This document shows positions 1 through 9,900 of a stretch of 64,000 nt of DNA, in pieces (position 1 is the first letter of the stretch; every line of letters begins with the position of its first letter). The notes beneath the pieces were generated by a model. The model did no database searches and had not been told where the DNA came from. It saw only the letters and a list, made by a program, of their open reading frames with translations. The DNA is from Streptococcus ruminicola (GTDB lineage Bacteria; Bacillota; Bacilli; Lactobacillales; Streptococcaceae). The DNA is taken from the NCBI RefSeq assembly GCF_011387195.1, contig NZ_CP046920.1, positions 22,460 to 86,459 on the forward strand, given 5' to 3'. A program made the translations under genes and the position numbers.

Positions 1-94
1 TTTTTTATGCAAGTGGCTAGAACGAATTGACAGGTGCCGAGGAAGTCTAGTCATTATTTAATGTTAAAAATAAGTAAGCGTAAAACGTTAGGAG
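1..94 (+). repeat. Inverted duplicate of the ssb leader
   Basis: This stretch is the reverse complement of 52029-52122, with a single mismatch (position 88). It runs from a T-run through TTGACA to the SD of the primase-like gene. The other copy leads into ssb, so two operons far apart share one leader. The T-run at position 1 matches the end of the terminator before ssb, so the duplication probably extends past the window edge. A shared regulator or RNA structure is inferred. Confidence 0.85.
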
Positions 95-99
95 AAATT

Positions 100-1437
100 A
101 TGGTAAAAACATTTAGAACAAAAGGTGGAAGCTTATGGTTGCGTGTAGATCATACTTTTCCATGCCCTATTTGTGGGAAAACTGATTGGTGCTGTGTAAA
201 TGAAAATCAAACTAAAGCAGTATGTATGCGTCAAATTGATAATACTAAACCAAGCTATATGGGTGGAACACTTTACGATTTGAAAAACTATCAAAAAGTT
301 AATGTAAAAACCCTAGTAGTAAATCAAGGTGAGAAATTAGCACGCGCTAATGTACTTCATAAAGTATATAGTCTTGTTATTCAAACTTTGGGTTTATCTG
401 ATGAACACTTATATCAATTGATGAATAGAAGAGGTTTGTCACGAGAACAAATTCAATTGCGAGGATATGCTTCTGGTCAACCAGAAAATCTTAGAAAGCA
501 AATTGAAAGTAGTAAAAAGGTTAAAAATAGTCCTGTTCCCCAAATTACAACGGTATGGGAAAAACTATTTTTAGCTAATGGTTTAGAAAAAGATGCTTGG
601 AAAGGCGTTCCAGGTTTCTACTTTAGCGAAAAACAACAAGTTCCTATTTTTGAAACCCAAAGTGGACTTTTAATTCCATGGCGTAATGAGTGGGGGCAAA
701 TCGTTGGAATGCAAGTTAGAGTAGATGATGATAAGCGATATTATTCAGCAAGTTTTGATAGTAGCTATAGAAATCAATATAGAGTATCTATTCAAAACGT
801 AGCAGAAGGCTTTAAATATAAAGTTTATCGTTTACCAGAATTTGAAGTATTTGCAGAGGGCGTAACTAAAGAAACAGAAGTTTCTTTAAATAGTGGTTTT
901 CATTTTACAATTAAAAGCAGTCCCAAATACTTGTATGTTTCTTCAGGTAATAAACCAATGGGAACATCAGGTAACTCAGTACCTCACTATGCTTTTCCCG
1001 ATGAAATCTTAGCTCAAGCAAGATTTGATAATTACGGGAACAGTCGAGTTTATTTAATGAACAAGATTGATAATATTATTATGACAGAAGGGTTATTAAA
1101 AGGTGATATTGTTGCTTCTTTAGCACCAGAATCACGCCTTAATAAATTAGGTTCTGTTTTAGTAATGGCAATGGCAGGTGTTAGCTCGTGGAAATACGTA
1201 GCCAAAGATATTGTGAAACATGGTTTTACAACCGCTTATCTCGCCTATGATCAAGATTTTGCAGATAATGACGCTGTTTACAAAAGTCTTTCTGATTGTT
1301 GTGACTATTTAGCACGTAAAAATGGTGTTTTGACTAGGATAATGCAATGGGACTTTGGTAAAGGACTCGATGATTATCTTTTGTCACCTAAATCAGAAAC
1401 AGAAGAAATTCATTTGTGGAGAGCTAATATGGATTAA
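100..1437 (+). CDS. Toprim/zinc-finger primase-like protein (DUF3854-like)
   Basis: A 445-aa protein. The N-terminus has a cysteine cluster (CPICGKTDWCC... then a further Cys, residues about 21-43) like the zinc finger of CHC2 primases. A Toprim-like half follows, with TEGLLKGD near residue 328 and a YDQD acidic motif downstream. Such proteins on plasmids and ICEs are thought to prime or handle single-stranded DNA during replication or transfer. The start is the ATG at 100, preceded by TTAGGAG. The frame is open 66 bp further upstream, but that part lies in the duplicated leader. First gene of the rightward cluster. Function is inferred from motifs only. Confidence 0.7.
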   Translation: MVKTFRTKGGSLWLRVDHTFPCPICGKTDWCCVNENQTKAVCMRQIDNTKPSYMGGTLYDLKNYQKVNVKTLVVNQGEKLARANVLHKVYSLVIQTLGLSDEHLYQLMNRRGLSREQIQLRGYASGQPENLRKQIESSKKVKNSPVPQITTVWEKLFLANGLEKDAWKGVPGFYFSEKQQVPIFETQSGLLIPWRNEWGQIVGMQVRVDDDKRYYSASFDSSYRNQYRVSIQNVAEGFKYKVYRLPEFEVFAEGVTKETEVSLNSGFHFTIKSSPKYLYVSSGNKPMGTSGNSVPHYAFPDEILAQARFDNYGNSRVYLMNKIDNIIMTEGLLKGDIVASLAPESRLNKLGSVLVMAMAGVSSWKYVAKDIVKHGFTTAYLAYDQDFADNDAVYKSLSDCCDYLARKNGVLTRIMQWDFGKGLDDYLLSPKSETEEIHLWRANMD

Positions 1438-1470
1438 ATCTATTTATAGAGTGATGTGGAGGAAAAATTT

Positions 1471-1695
1471 ATGAGGTTGCCAATTGTTATCTTAATAGCA
1501 TATGCTTTAATAGTGAGCGGAGCTTATTTATTAGTCCTATCGTTATTAGAGATGAATCGCATGGATAGACAAGTAAGTCAAGCACGCGCCAAAACTATTA
1601 AGATATTAGCATTAACTTCGTTTAATCTAATGACATTAGGAGGAGTAATTTATACTACCTCCCAAGTCTTTGTAAACGTCTTAGCAACAAAATAA
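1471..1695 (+). CDS. Small two-TM membrane protein
   Basis: A 74-aa protein with two hydrophobic stretches (residues about 4-24 and 47-70) around a short basic, polar loop. The start follows GGAGGAAAAATTT; the SD itself contains an in-frame ATG 15 bp upstream, which I do not take as the start. It lies 33 bp after the primase-like gene. Family not recognised. A role in transfer or at the membrane is only a guess. Confidence 0.6.
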   Translation: MRLPIVILIAYALIVSGAYLLVLSLLEMNRMDRQVSQARAKTIKILALTSFNLMTLGGVIYTTSQVFVNVLATK

Positions 1696-1762
1696 AAAAT
1701 AAGTAAGGATTTGGAAGGTTAGTTATTGTAGCTAGTCTTTTTTATTTATGGAGGAAAATATT

Positions 1763-3178
1763 ATGGTAAATTTATTAGTTAAAGCAGCAGGTACTATTAC
1801 AGAAAAGAAGATTACTTTTCCAAAATTAAAAGATACTGATTCATCAACTAGCATTTGTCGTAAAATGACGACTTATCTTAGTAAGGTCAGAGCAGTAGAG
1901 CACCAAACGTTTTCTATTGATGATTTAGTAGCAATGGTTCCATCAGAAACCGAAAAAGTTACAATTAACTTTAGAAGATTTAATGATGTAGATACTAATG
2001 TTCAAGAAGCGCTACAAAAATTAATTTGTTACAGTACAACTTTTGATGGTGGGCAAGAGGAGTTTGAAGAAATCACTGACAAAATTGTTGTTATGGTATA
2101 TAGTCCAAAACCAGATAGTGGAATGAGGGAATTAAAGCCAACTTATTTTGCAATTTTTGATGATGTTTTGTTCAAATCAAAAAGTAAGCAAGATATGCAA
2201 CGTTATAATTTTGGGCATCTTAATACAGTCTCATATGCAGTGGTTTCATTTAGCTTTTTTAGCTTAGTTACTGATTCAGACTATCCAGTAGATAAATATG
2301 CTAGTGCTGCTTGGTATATCAGTTTAGAGATTAGTGAATACATTAAACAAAATTATGATATTGCTAAAGCAACAGCACTCAATACTGCTTATTGTCGAAT
2401 GACTCACAAGCAAATTGCTACTGTCTGTGACAATAAAATATATCAAGACGATGAGTTGAATAGAACAACTAGCTTTAATCAATTAGGATTTTGTAAATCA
2501 GAGATTGATACTGAGTATTATCAAGGTCTTAAATTTGATTATAATTTGTTCCGTTTAGTAGAGAGTGATTGGGAATCACTTTGTAATAGAGTACCACATA
2601 GTACTATTGAACCTGAATTGAAAGTACGCAAGTTAGGTAAACACCATGCAACTGGACTATATGTTCCTATGTTAAATATTTTAGCAATCGACGTTAGAGA
2701 TTCATCTTCCTTTATTCATGAATATGGTCACTATTTAGATGATACATATGGAAGAGAAGAAGGAATGATTAGTAGTAATTCTGGAGCGTTTGCTAAGATT
2801 AGAAGTATGTATGCGACTAACCTTCTTGATTGCGCAATGGGGACGAATGAGTATGCTCATATTATTAAATCTTGGGACTACTATACGACACCAACAGAAA
2901 TATTTGCGCGTGCCTTTGAACTTTGGGTACATTATACTATCGATGGTGATACTTGCTTAACAAAACAAACTGAAACATACAATAACCTAGCTGTTTATCA
3001 AGCATTTAAACCGATTTGTCAGCAAGTTTTTGATTATTTTGATGAACTCTTTAAGGATTTTAAAGATATTCAACCTGTCTATACAGTAAAACAATCAGAA
3101 CCAATGACATATCATTTGGTATTTAAAGATGTTGAACCGACTAATGTTGGAGAACAGCTTTCGTTATTTGATTTTTAA
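1763..3178 (+). CDS. HEYGH zincin-like (LPD1-type) protein
   Basis: A 471-aa protein. FIHEYGHYLD near residue 318 is a complete HExxH zinc-binding motif, and PTEIFARAFE about 60 residues later can give the third ligand (Glu). This matches zincin-like 'large polyvalent protein-associated' domains found in mobile elements of Firmicutes, where they are suspected to be injected with the DNA during transfer. No signal peptide or TM segment, so it is cytoplasmic or translocated. The upstream gap holds an imperfect hairpin and a T-run directly before TTATGGAGGAAAA. Peptidase activity is inferred from the motif. Confidence 0.65.
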   Translation: MVNLLVKAAGTITEKKITFPKLKDTDSSTSICRKMTTYLSKVRAVEHQTFSIDDLVAMVPSETEKVTINFRRFNDVDTNVQEALQKLICYSTTFDGGQEEFEEITDKIVVMVYSPKPDSGMRELKPTYFAIFDDVLFKSKSKQDMQRYNFGHLNTVSYAVVSFSFFSLVTDSDYPVDKYASAAWYISLEISEYIKQNYDIAKATALNTAYCRMTHKQIATVCDNKIYQDDELNRTTSFNQLGFCKSEIDTEYYQGLKFDYNLFRLVESDWESLCNRVPHSTIEPELKVRKLGKHHATGLYVPMLNILAIDVRDSSSFIHEYGHYLDDTYGREEGMISSNSGAFAKIRSMYATNLLDCAMGTNEYAHIIKSWDYYTTPTEIFARAFELWVHYTIDGDTCLTKQTETYNNLAVYQAFKPICQQVFDYFDELFKDFKDIQPVYTVKQSEPMTYHLVFKDVEPTNVGEQLSLFDF

Positions 3179-3255
3179 CTAAATTTACAATGAAAATGGA
3201 GAAATGTAAGAAGAGTAACGTTTGGTAACTCTTTTTTATTTATGGAGGAAAAATT

Positions 3256-3957
3256 ATGCTTAACGAATTAAATACAGCTTTGAGAACTTTTAAAAATCAA
3301 TCTGGAGAAATCCTTGCTATCTATGCTGATGACTCTTGCTCATGTGATAGTCCTATGGAATGGGGAACATTATTCCATTATTATACATGGCAGTCAGGTT
3401 ACTATAGTATGCAAGAAAATGATTTTCGTAGTCCTGAAGACTGGATCAATTATGAATTAGAAAGTGACGATGCTTTCGACAAAATTCAAGAAAAATGTCT
3501 GGAAAAAGGTAAAGGAGTTGTAGAGTTTGCAAACGCTCTTTGTGACGCCCTTGATAAGGTCGGTATTATTGCTAAACCAATCCTTTGTTACGATCATTCA
3601 GATATTAAATATTATCTTGGTAATCATATTGATTACTGGGACGGAAGTGTCGTAGGTTTTGTGTGGCAAGAAAAGGAAGTTTTGCGTAACGAATTTAAGG
3701 TTAAACGCCTTAGTAAAAAATGTTGTGAACAAGCCTTTTCTATGGTAGAAGCAAGACTAGAAACTTATACATCATGGGCTAATGGATATGTCTACGGTTA
3801 TCGACTATTTAATAAATTAGGAGAAGAAGTAGATAGTTGCTGGGGGTTCATTGGTAATATTTATGATGAACTCCTTAGCGATATTAAATCTTATGTTGAC
3901 ACTGATGATGATAAATTCATCGAATTTGAACCAGAAAACTTTAAACAAGCTGTATAA
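3256..3957 (+). CDS. Hypothetical acidic protein
   Basis: A 233-aa acidic protein with a Cys/Asp-rich N-terminal region (YADDSCSCDSPMEWG) and many aromatic residues. I do not recognise the family. The acidity and place among genes of the early-transfer type would fit a DNA-mimic or anti-defence protein, but nothing in the sequence proves it. It has its own hairpin plus T-run and TATGGAGGAAAAATT SD just upstream. Confidence 0.5.
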   Translation: MLNELNTALRTFKNQSGEILAIYADDSCSCDSPMEWGTLFHYYTWQSGYYSMQENDFRSPEDWINYELESDDAFDKIQEKCLEKGKGVVEFANALCDALDKVGIIAKPILCYDHSDIKYYLGNHIDYWDGSVVGFVWQEKEVLRNEFKVKRLSKKCCEQAFSMVEARLETYTSWANGYVYGYRLFNKLGEEVDSCWGFIGNIYDELLSDIKSYVDTDDDKFIEFEPENFKQAV

Positions 3958-3982
3958 TTTGAAACAAATAAAAAAGTAAAGT

Positions 3983-4030
3983 AATAAAAAAGCCGAGGTA
4001 ACAAGTGTTACCTCACTTTTATTATATGGA
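3983..4030 (+). promoter_or_regulatory. Hairpin plus SD unit before the PcfK-like gene
   Basis: A perfect 8-bp stem (GAGGTAAC / GTTACCTC), a short T-rich run, then ATATGGAGGAAG, the SD of the next gene. It is the clearest example of a layout repeated before most genes of this plasmid: an intrinsic-terminator-like hairpin immediately followed by a strong SD. It may attenuate read-through or protect a processed 5' end. Confidence 0.55.
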
Positions 4031-4039
4031 GGAAGAAAA

Positions 4040-5557
4040 ATGAATAATAGAAATGAAGAAGTAGTAAATAAAATAGAAGAAGCAGTAGCTAAAAGCGTGC
4101 AAGAAGATATCAAATGGGTTGTTGAATTTAACGAAAATGGTCATGGAGATATCGATATTCCAGATTTTTCAGGTCAAGAAGTGACACAAGAACTCTTAGA
4201 TACAATCAAAGAGTATGACGAGCGTTTGCATTTATCATCACTTCGAGGCTACTTTAAATTCTATTTTGATAAAATGCAAGGAGAAGAAGTAGTCGATCAT
4301 GAACGTCTTGACGTCGGTGACGGTTTAGAAGCTAACCAACGTGTTTACTCTAAGATTGAAAAAGATTTTTCTAAAAATAAAAGTGCAAACAATCACCAAA
4401 TAATTGATGAAATGATTTCGGATATTACCAATGGTGAAATTTATTATTTGTGGCATGATGATCAACTTGAAAATTTAGGAGCTTCTGATGAAGCGTTATT
4501 GAATTTTTCTTTCCATCTACAAGGTTTAGATAATATTCAATATAATCAAAATGGTATTCATCTTTACGTTGCTGATTCTGCAAACGATGACGTTATAGGT
4601 TTCCTTTCAATCGATGGAAGTCCTATTGATTATGATACTATCGAAGATTACCTAGCAAAAAAAGATTTGTCATTTGATGAACAAGTGTCTCTGCTTAGAA
4701 ATCTAAAAGTAGCAGTTGATGAGACTTGGGATAAAGTTACAAATTACTATAACGAACAATTTAATTCAATTGTTGCGCAGTATGGCTTATCTGAAGAAAA
4801 AAGTAATACTACAAAAGAAACTAGTAAAGTAACGGCTAAAGACTTTACAAAGGTTCTGGATGCTGTTTACAATGTTGGGGCTCAAATCGGTAAAATGAAT
4901 CGTGATAATATCCCTGAGGAGTTTTATCCAGCTTGGGACAAATATTATGAGTATGCTGATACTTATAATAACGATTTTGATACCATTGTTAGGGCTGCAA
5001 GAGCAGACGATCTTTTTGATGAAGAATCTGATTTTTATAAAGAAGTATGGCTTCCAAAAATTCAGGAAAAACAACAAAAAGAAGTAGTAACTACATCAGA
5101 TGAAAGCGAAATTACTGAATTTGATAAATTAGTAGCTTTTGATAAATTAACAGCAGAAGTAACAAGTGCAGGATATACTCCTGAATTAGAACGTATTCAC
5201 AATTGGTTATGTGAGCAATCAGACGATTTAGAGTTGATTGCTGGAATTTTAAAGAGTGAACGTACACTGAATGGTGCACTTTCTTACTGTACTAAAAAAG
5301 TTGCTGAAAACTATCTAAAAAGTAATAAGAATCAAGCTGTTATAGTAGATGATGCAGTTGTTTATAATTGGATAAGAGAATACTTCATTAGTGATGATGA
5401 AGTAATTCAAGAGATTCAAGCTCCAAAAGCTGCAGTACAAGTACAGGTAACACCTTCAGTACAAAAAAATGTTTCTGAGAAAGTTCCTGTAAAAGATAAA
5501 TCAGTTGTTGATGGACAATTAGATTTATTTGCTGACTTTGATGGGGGTGAAGAATAA
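4040..5557 (+). CDS. Acidic protein with C-terminal PcfK/AcrIIA9-like domain
   Basis: A 505-aa, strongly acidic protein. Residues about 1-330 are not recognised. Residues about 350-460 (TLNGALSYCTKKVAENYLKS, then AVIVDDAVVYNWIREYF) resemble the PcfK family. PcfK belongs with the Cas9 inhibitor AcrIIA9, which shares the 'AVI-D-VVY-W' pattern. It overlaps the next gene, pcfJ, at ATGA, the same pcfK-pcfJ order as on enterococcal pheromone plasmids such as pCF10. Inferred roles: transfer accessory function and possibly inhibition of a host type II-A CRISPR system. The very long N-terminal extension is unusual. Confidence 0.6.
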   Translation: MNNRNEEVVNKIEEAVAKSVQEDIKWVVEFNENGHGDIDIPDFSGQEVTQELLDTIKEYDERLHLSSLRGYFKFYFDKMQGEEVVDHERLDVGDGLEANQRVYSKIEKDFSKNKSANNHQIIDEMISDITNGEIYYLWHDDQLENLGASDEALLNFSFHLQGLDNIQYNQNGIHLYVADSANDDVIGFLSIDGSPIDYDTIEDYLAKKDLSFDEQVSLLRNLKVAVDETWDKVTNYYNEQFNSIVAQYGLSEEKSNTTKETSKVTAKDFTKVLDAVYNVGAQIGKMNRDNIPEEFYPAWDKYYEYADTYNNDFDTIVRAARADDLFDEESDFYKEVWLPKIQEKQQKEVVTTSDESEITEFDKLVAFDKLTAEVTSAGYTPELERIHNWLCEQSDDLELIAGILKSERTLNGALSYCTKKVAENYLKSNKNQAVIVDDAVVYNWIREYFISDDEVIQEIQAPKAAVQVQVTPSVQKNVSEKVPVKDKSVVDGQLDLFADFDGGEE

Positions 5558-6927
5558 TGACTACAACACCTACTAATCAAAAAATTATCGACAATCATTT
5601 AAAAGCACCTAGAAAATTCTTTGATTGGGCATTTGGAAAATTTCCTATTTATGAGTGGTCTAACAAAGAAAGAAATATTCAATCTTCTGAACGTAAGACA
5701 TTCTCTGAATGTATACATAAACGCTTAACCAAAAATACAAGTTTCAATTTTTACGCTAACAGAGATTACTTTATCTGGTTAGGGGCTACATCTAAAAGAA
5801 TTGAAATTCAGACTTATAGAATTACACAGTATATTGCTGAAGGCAAAGAAAAATTTGATATTAAGTTATATAACTTTGAACAGTTTTCAAATGATAAACA
5901 TATCAAATTAGGATATAAAAGTGGAGAATATTTTAACGGGTTATCAATGCTCGGAATCTTCAAAGGTCCTTATAGCGATTGTTGGGTATACAATGAAGAT
6001 TCATTTATTCAACGATTACAATCTGTGTCTGAATTGAAATATGTTGACCTTAACACTATTTTCGCTCGTCGGTATAGTAGTGTAATAGGTGAATTACCCC
6101 GTATCTATAAATATCGTAATATACTTGAGTATGTTCAAAAAATTGGAGCGCGTGGGTTACAAAAAGACATTTTAGGAGATTGCTATTATGGTATTTCTTA
6201 TAACTACCAGCACGCTGATATGCGACGTTTAACATTTAACTTTGTTAAGAAGCATAAATCGGTTTTTAAAAATAGTGATATAACTTTTGCTGAGGTAAGA
6301 ACAAAACAAACTATCGAAGATAAGTTAGGAAAATGTATCGATGGATTTGAAAAGCTATTCTCTGAAGATGATTTAGACCTACTTCCTAGTTGTGTTAAGC
6401 CTATTAGATTTCAACATTGGGCGCTTCGTGAAGGTGTTTCAGCTGTTGACTATCGCGATTATATCAGATTAGTTACAGCTGTTGGATTAGAATTTAAGGG
6501 GGACTATTTAGTTATTCCTAAAAATTTTAAGCAAGCCCATGGTGAAGCGGTAGCAAACTATGAAGCTATGAATCTTGTAGAAAATAACAAAGAATATGCT
6601 AGTAGATTGAACGATCTAGTGAAATTGGAAACAACTATCGGTTGCTATAAATTTAAAGTTCCTAAACGCTTAGAAGAATTGAAGCAAGAGGGCAAAAGTC
6701 TTCATCATTGCGTTGGTACGTATGTTAAACGTCAACAACAAGGAGAAACTTCAATCTTTTTTGTAAGGAATATTAAAGCTCCTGATACACCTTTGTATAC
6801 TTTAGAAATGCACAAGGGAAAGATTATCCAATTCCGAGCAGATCATAACCAGCAGGTCCCAACGGAAGCTTGGAATGCAGCACGTGCTTTTTTACAATTT
6901 GCTAATAAACAAAATATTTACTATTAA
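5557..6927 (+). CDS. pcfJ: PcfJ family protein
   Basis: A 456-aa protein matching PcfJ in length and in its C-terminal signature: LEELKQEGKSLHHCVGTYV near residue 380, then a segment ending in RADHNQQVPTEAWNAARAF. PcfJ is conserved on Gram-positive conjugative plasmids and phages; its biochemical role is not established. It starts inside the stop codon of the PcfK-like gene, so the pair is probably translationally coupled. A hairpin (AAGACTGA / TCAGTCTT) with T-run lies between it and the next gene. Confidence 0.8.
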   Translation: MTTTPTNQKIIDNHLKAPRKFFDWAFGKFPIYEWSNKERNIQSSERKTFSECIHKRLTKNTSFNFYANRDYFIWLGATSKRIEIQTYRITQYIAEGKEKFDIKLYNFEQFSNDKHIKLGYKSGEYFNGLSMLGIFKGPYSDCWVYNEDSFIQRLQSVSELKYVDLNTIFARRYSSVIGELPRIYKYRNILEYVQKIGARGLQKDILGDCYYGISYNYQHADMRRLTFNFVKKHKSVFKNSDITFAEVRTKQTIEDKLGKCIDGFEKLFSEDDLDLLPSCVKPIRFQHWALREGVSAVDYRDYIRLVTAVGLEFKGDYLVIPKNFKQAHGEAVANYEAMNLVENNKEYASRLNDLVKLETTIGCYKFKVPKRLEELKQEGKSLHHCVGTYVKRQQQGETSIFFVRNIKAPDTPLYTLEMHKGKIIQFRADHNQQVPTEAWNAARAFLQFANKQNIYY

Positions 6928-6991
6928 ATAGGTAAGAATACGGAAGACTGATTTTTTCAGTCTTTTTGTATTTTATGGAGGAAATATAAAA

Positions 6992-9900
6992 ATGGAGAAT
7001 GTAAGAAATTTTAAAATAAGTAAAGATATAACTTTTCCACGCACTAATGTAGAGAAAATAGCAGCTAACCTAGAAGCCATTAGTTTAGTTAAAAAACTTG
7101 AACATAGTGGTAAACAAGCTACAAAAGCTGAGCAAGCAATTCTTGCACGTTATGTTGGGTGGGGAGGAATTAGTAACGATTTTTTTACGTTAAGCCGTTA
7201 TGAAACAGAAAGAAAACAATTACAAGCATTAGTTAGCAAAGATGAATATAAATCATTAGAGGCAAGTTCTCTAACTGCATACTATACTGATCCTATGATT
7301 GCTTCAGAAATGTGGCAAACCTTATTGAATAATGGTTTTAAGGGTGGTAATATTCTGGATCCAGCAATGGGGACAGGGATATTCTTTGCAACTATGCCAG
7401 AAGAAATTAGAGCTAATTCAACCCTTTTTGGAATTGAATTAGATACAATTACAGGCGCTATAGCTAAACAATTGTTTCCAGAAGCTAATATTAAGATTCA
7501 AGGATTTGAAACGATTGAATTTCATGGAACACCTTTTGATTTAGTTATAACAAATGTTCCTTTTTCTGATATTAGAATATATGATAAAAAATATGGCGAT
7601 AAGTCATATCTTATTCATGATTATTTTATTAGAAAATCTTTTGATGTTATTCAAAATAAAGGAATTGTCTCAGTTATCACATCTACGGGAACTGTAGATA
7701 AGCGCCAATCAATTTTAAGTGAGATTCAGGAATTATCAGCATTTTTGGGTGGTGTCAGACTGCCTAATAATGCTTTTAAAAAAATAGCAGGCACAGACGT
7801 TACAACAGATATTCTATATTTTCAAAAAGATTTAGATCATATTTGTATGTCGGATGATAAAATTTATTCACCAGCTGTTCGAAGTACTTTAGATAATGAG
7901 GGACGTATATTCATCAATCCATATTTTTTAAAGGAAAAAGATATCAGAAATAGTCAAGTATTAGGAGATTATGCTATTAAACATTTCAATGGTGCAACAT
8001 TAACGTTGGCTCCTGAAAAAAATACTTCACTACAGTTACAACTTCATAATGCTTTAAATAATGTATCACCATTAAGCAAGTTTGAAAGTAACAGACAAGA
8101 AATTGTTATAGCTGATAATGATTTATCAAAAAGTGAAATTTTAAATGGTTTAAAAATCCGATTAAACGAATATGCCTGCGATGATTTAGGCAACATTTAT
8201 TATCGAGATTCAAATGGAATACAGCAATCTACTCGTTCTGCCGAAATTACTTTCTACCAAAATAGCAATAAAAAAATTGTTAACTGGGAAAAAGATGAGA
8301 AAGCAGTAAATGAATTTCGAGATTCTTATCATAAAAACCCTAATATAGTTACCGATAAATATATTAGTGATACTCCTGTAATAAAGGGAGATAAAAAAGG
8401 CTTATATAAAGGAACTATCTTTTATGAAAAAGAATTACGGAAAAGTGAGAAAGAGCGCATTTGCGGAATGATTGCAATTAAAAATGTATACCAAAAAATT
8501 ATTGATATTCAATCTACATCGCTCTTCTCAAATGATGAATTTGAACAATTACTTAAATTACTTAACAAAACATACGATAGTTTTGTGGAGAAATATGGAT
8601 ATATAAATTCACGAGTAAATTCAAGTTTATTTGAAAGAGATGATCGATATCCATTAATTGCTAGTCTAGAGGAAGAAGTTTTAGACGAAAATGATTCAAC
8701 TAAAATAGTTTACAAAAAGTCAGAAGCTTTCACTAAGCCTTTAATCCGTCCTAAAAAGACTTATAAAAAGGTCTCTACAGCAATTGAAGCTCTAAATATA
8801 AGTCTTTCTGAAAAAGGAGATGTAGACTTAAATTTTATGCTATCGATTTATCCTTGTAGCGAAGAGCAACTTGTAGAAGAACTCGATGATAAAATAATGG
8901 TTAATATAAACAAATATTATCTTACTAATGTTGTCGCGTATAGTGTTAAAGAAGCCGTACTCTCTGGAGACGTGCTTACTAAAAAGAAGATGGTTGAAAA
9001 ACTCCTAGAAAAAGGAGATACAGCCGCTGATTGGAAAAAATATTTAAAAAACTTAGACCAAGTCCTACCAGAACCGATCTTGATTTCAGAAATAAATTAT
9101 AATTTAGGTTCTGTATGGATTCCAGAAAATGTAATTGGAATGTTTGTTTACCAAACATTTGGAGGAGAAAACGATGTTCAACTAGATAGTATATTAGCTA
9201 ATCAAGTTATTTCAACTACACCTCTTGGACGTACGTTAAAAGGTGATTTTGTAAGAAAGATACGATATAGAGCTACCAATCTTCGTTTAGGTTTGAATTC
9301 TGGTCGCTACTCTGAAGGTCATGAGATATTATTATATCTTCTTAATTCAGATAAACCCAACATTATGAAAAATATTGGGACATCAGAAAAGCCCAAAAGG
9401 GTAATTGATGAAGTTGAAACAGCAAATTTACGTGAAGCGGAAAGAAAAATAGAAAATCTTTTCAAAAACTTTGTTGAAGAGCATGATGATGTAAAACGAG
9501 CAATCGAAAATGCTTACAACAATAAATTTAATAGCTATGTTCCACGTAAATATAATGGAGAACACTTAGTTATAGATGGCTTAATTAAAACAGCAAAACT
9601 AAGAACGCACCAATTAAATGCAGTTCAACGAATTATAGAAGATAAACGAGCACTATTAGCCCATGAAGTTGGAACTGGTAAAACATTAACAATGATTAGC
9701 GCTGGTTTCAAAATGAAGGATCTTGGATTGATTCATAAACCGCTTTATGTTGTTCCTTCAAGTTTGACAGCTCAATTTGGGCAAGAAATTATGCGCTTTT
9801 ATCCTACCAGAAAAGTATTTGTCACAACTGAACGAGATTTCGAAAAATCTCGGAGAAAACTTTTCATTTCTCGTGTTGTATCCCATGATTATGATGCAAT

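Noticed and set aside
34..99. N-terminal extension shared by the primase-like protein and SSB
   Set aside because: It is the translated duplicated leader. Both genes have a good SD right before the later ATG, and SSB family proteins begin at that ATG.
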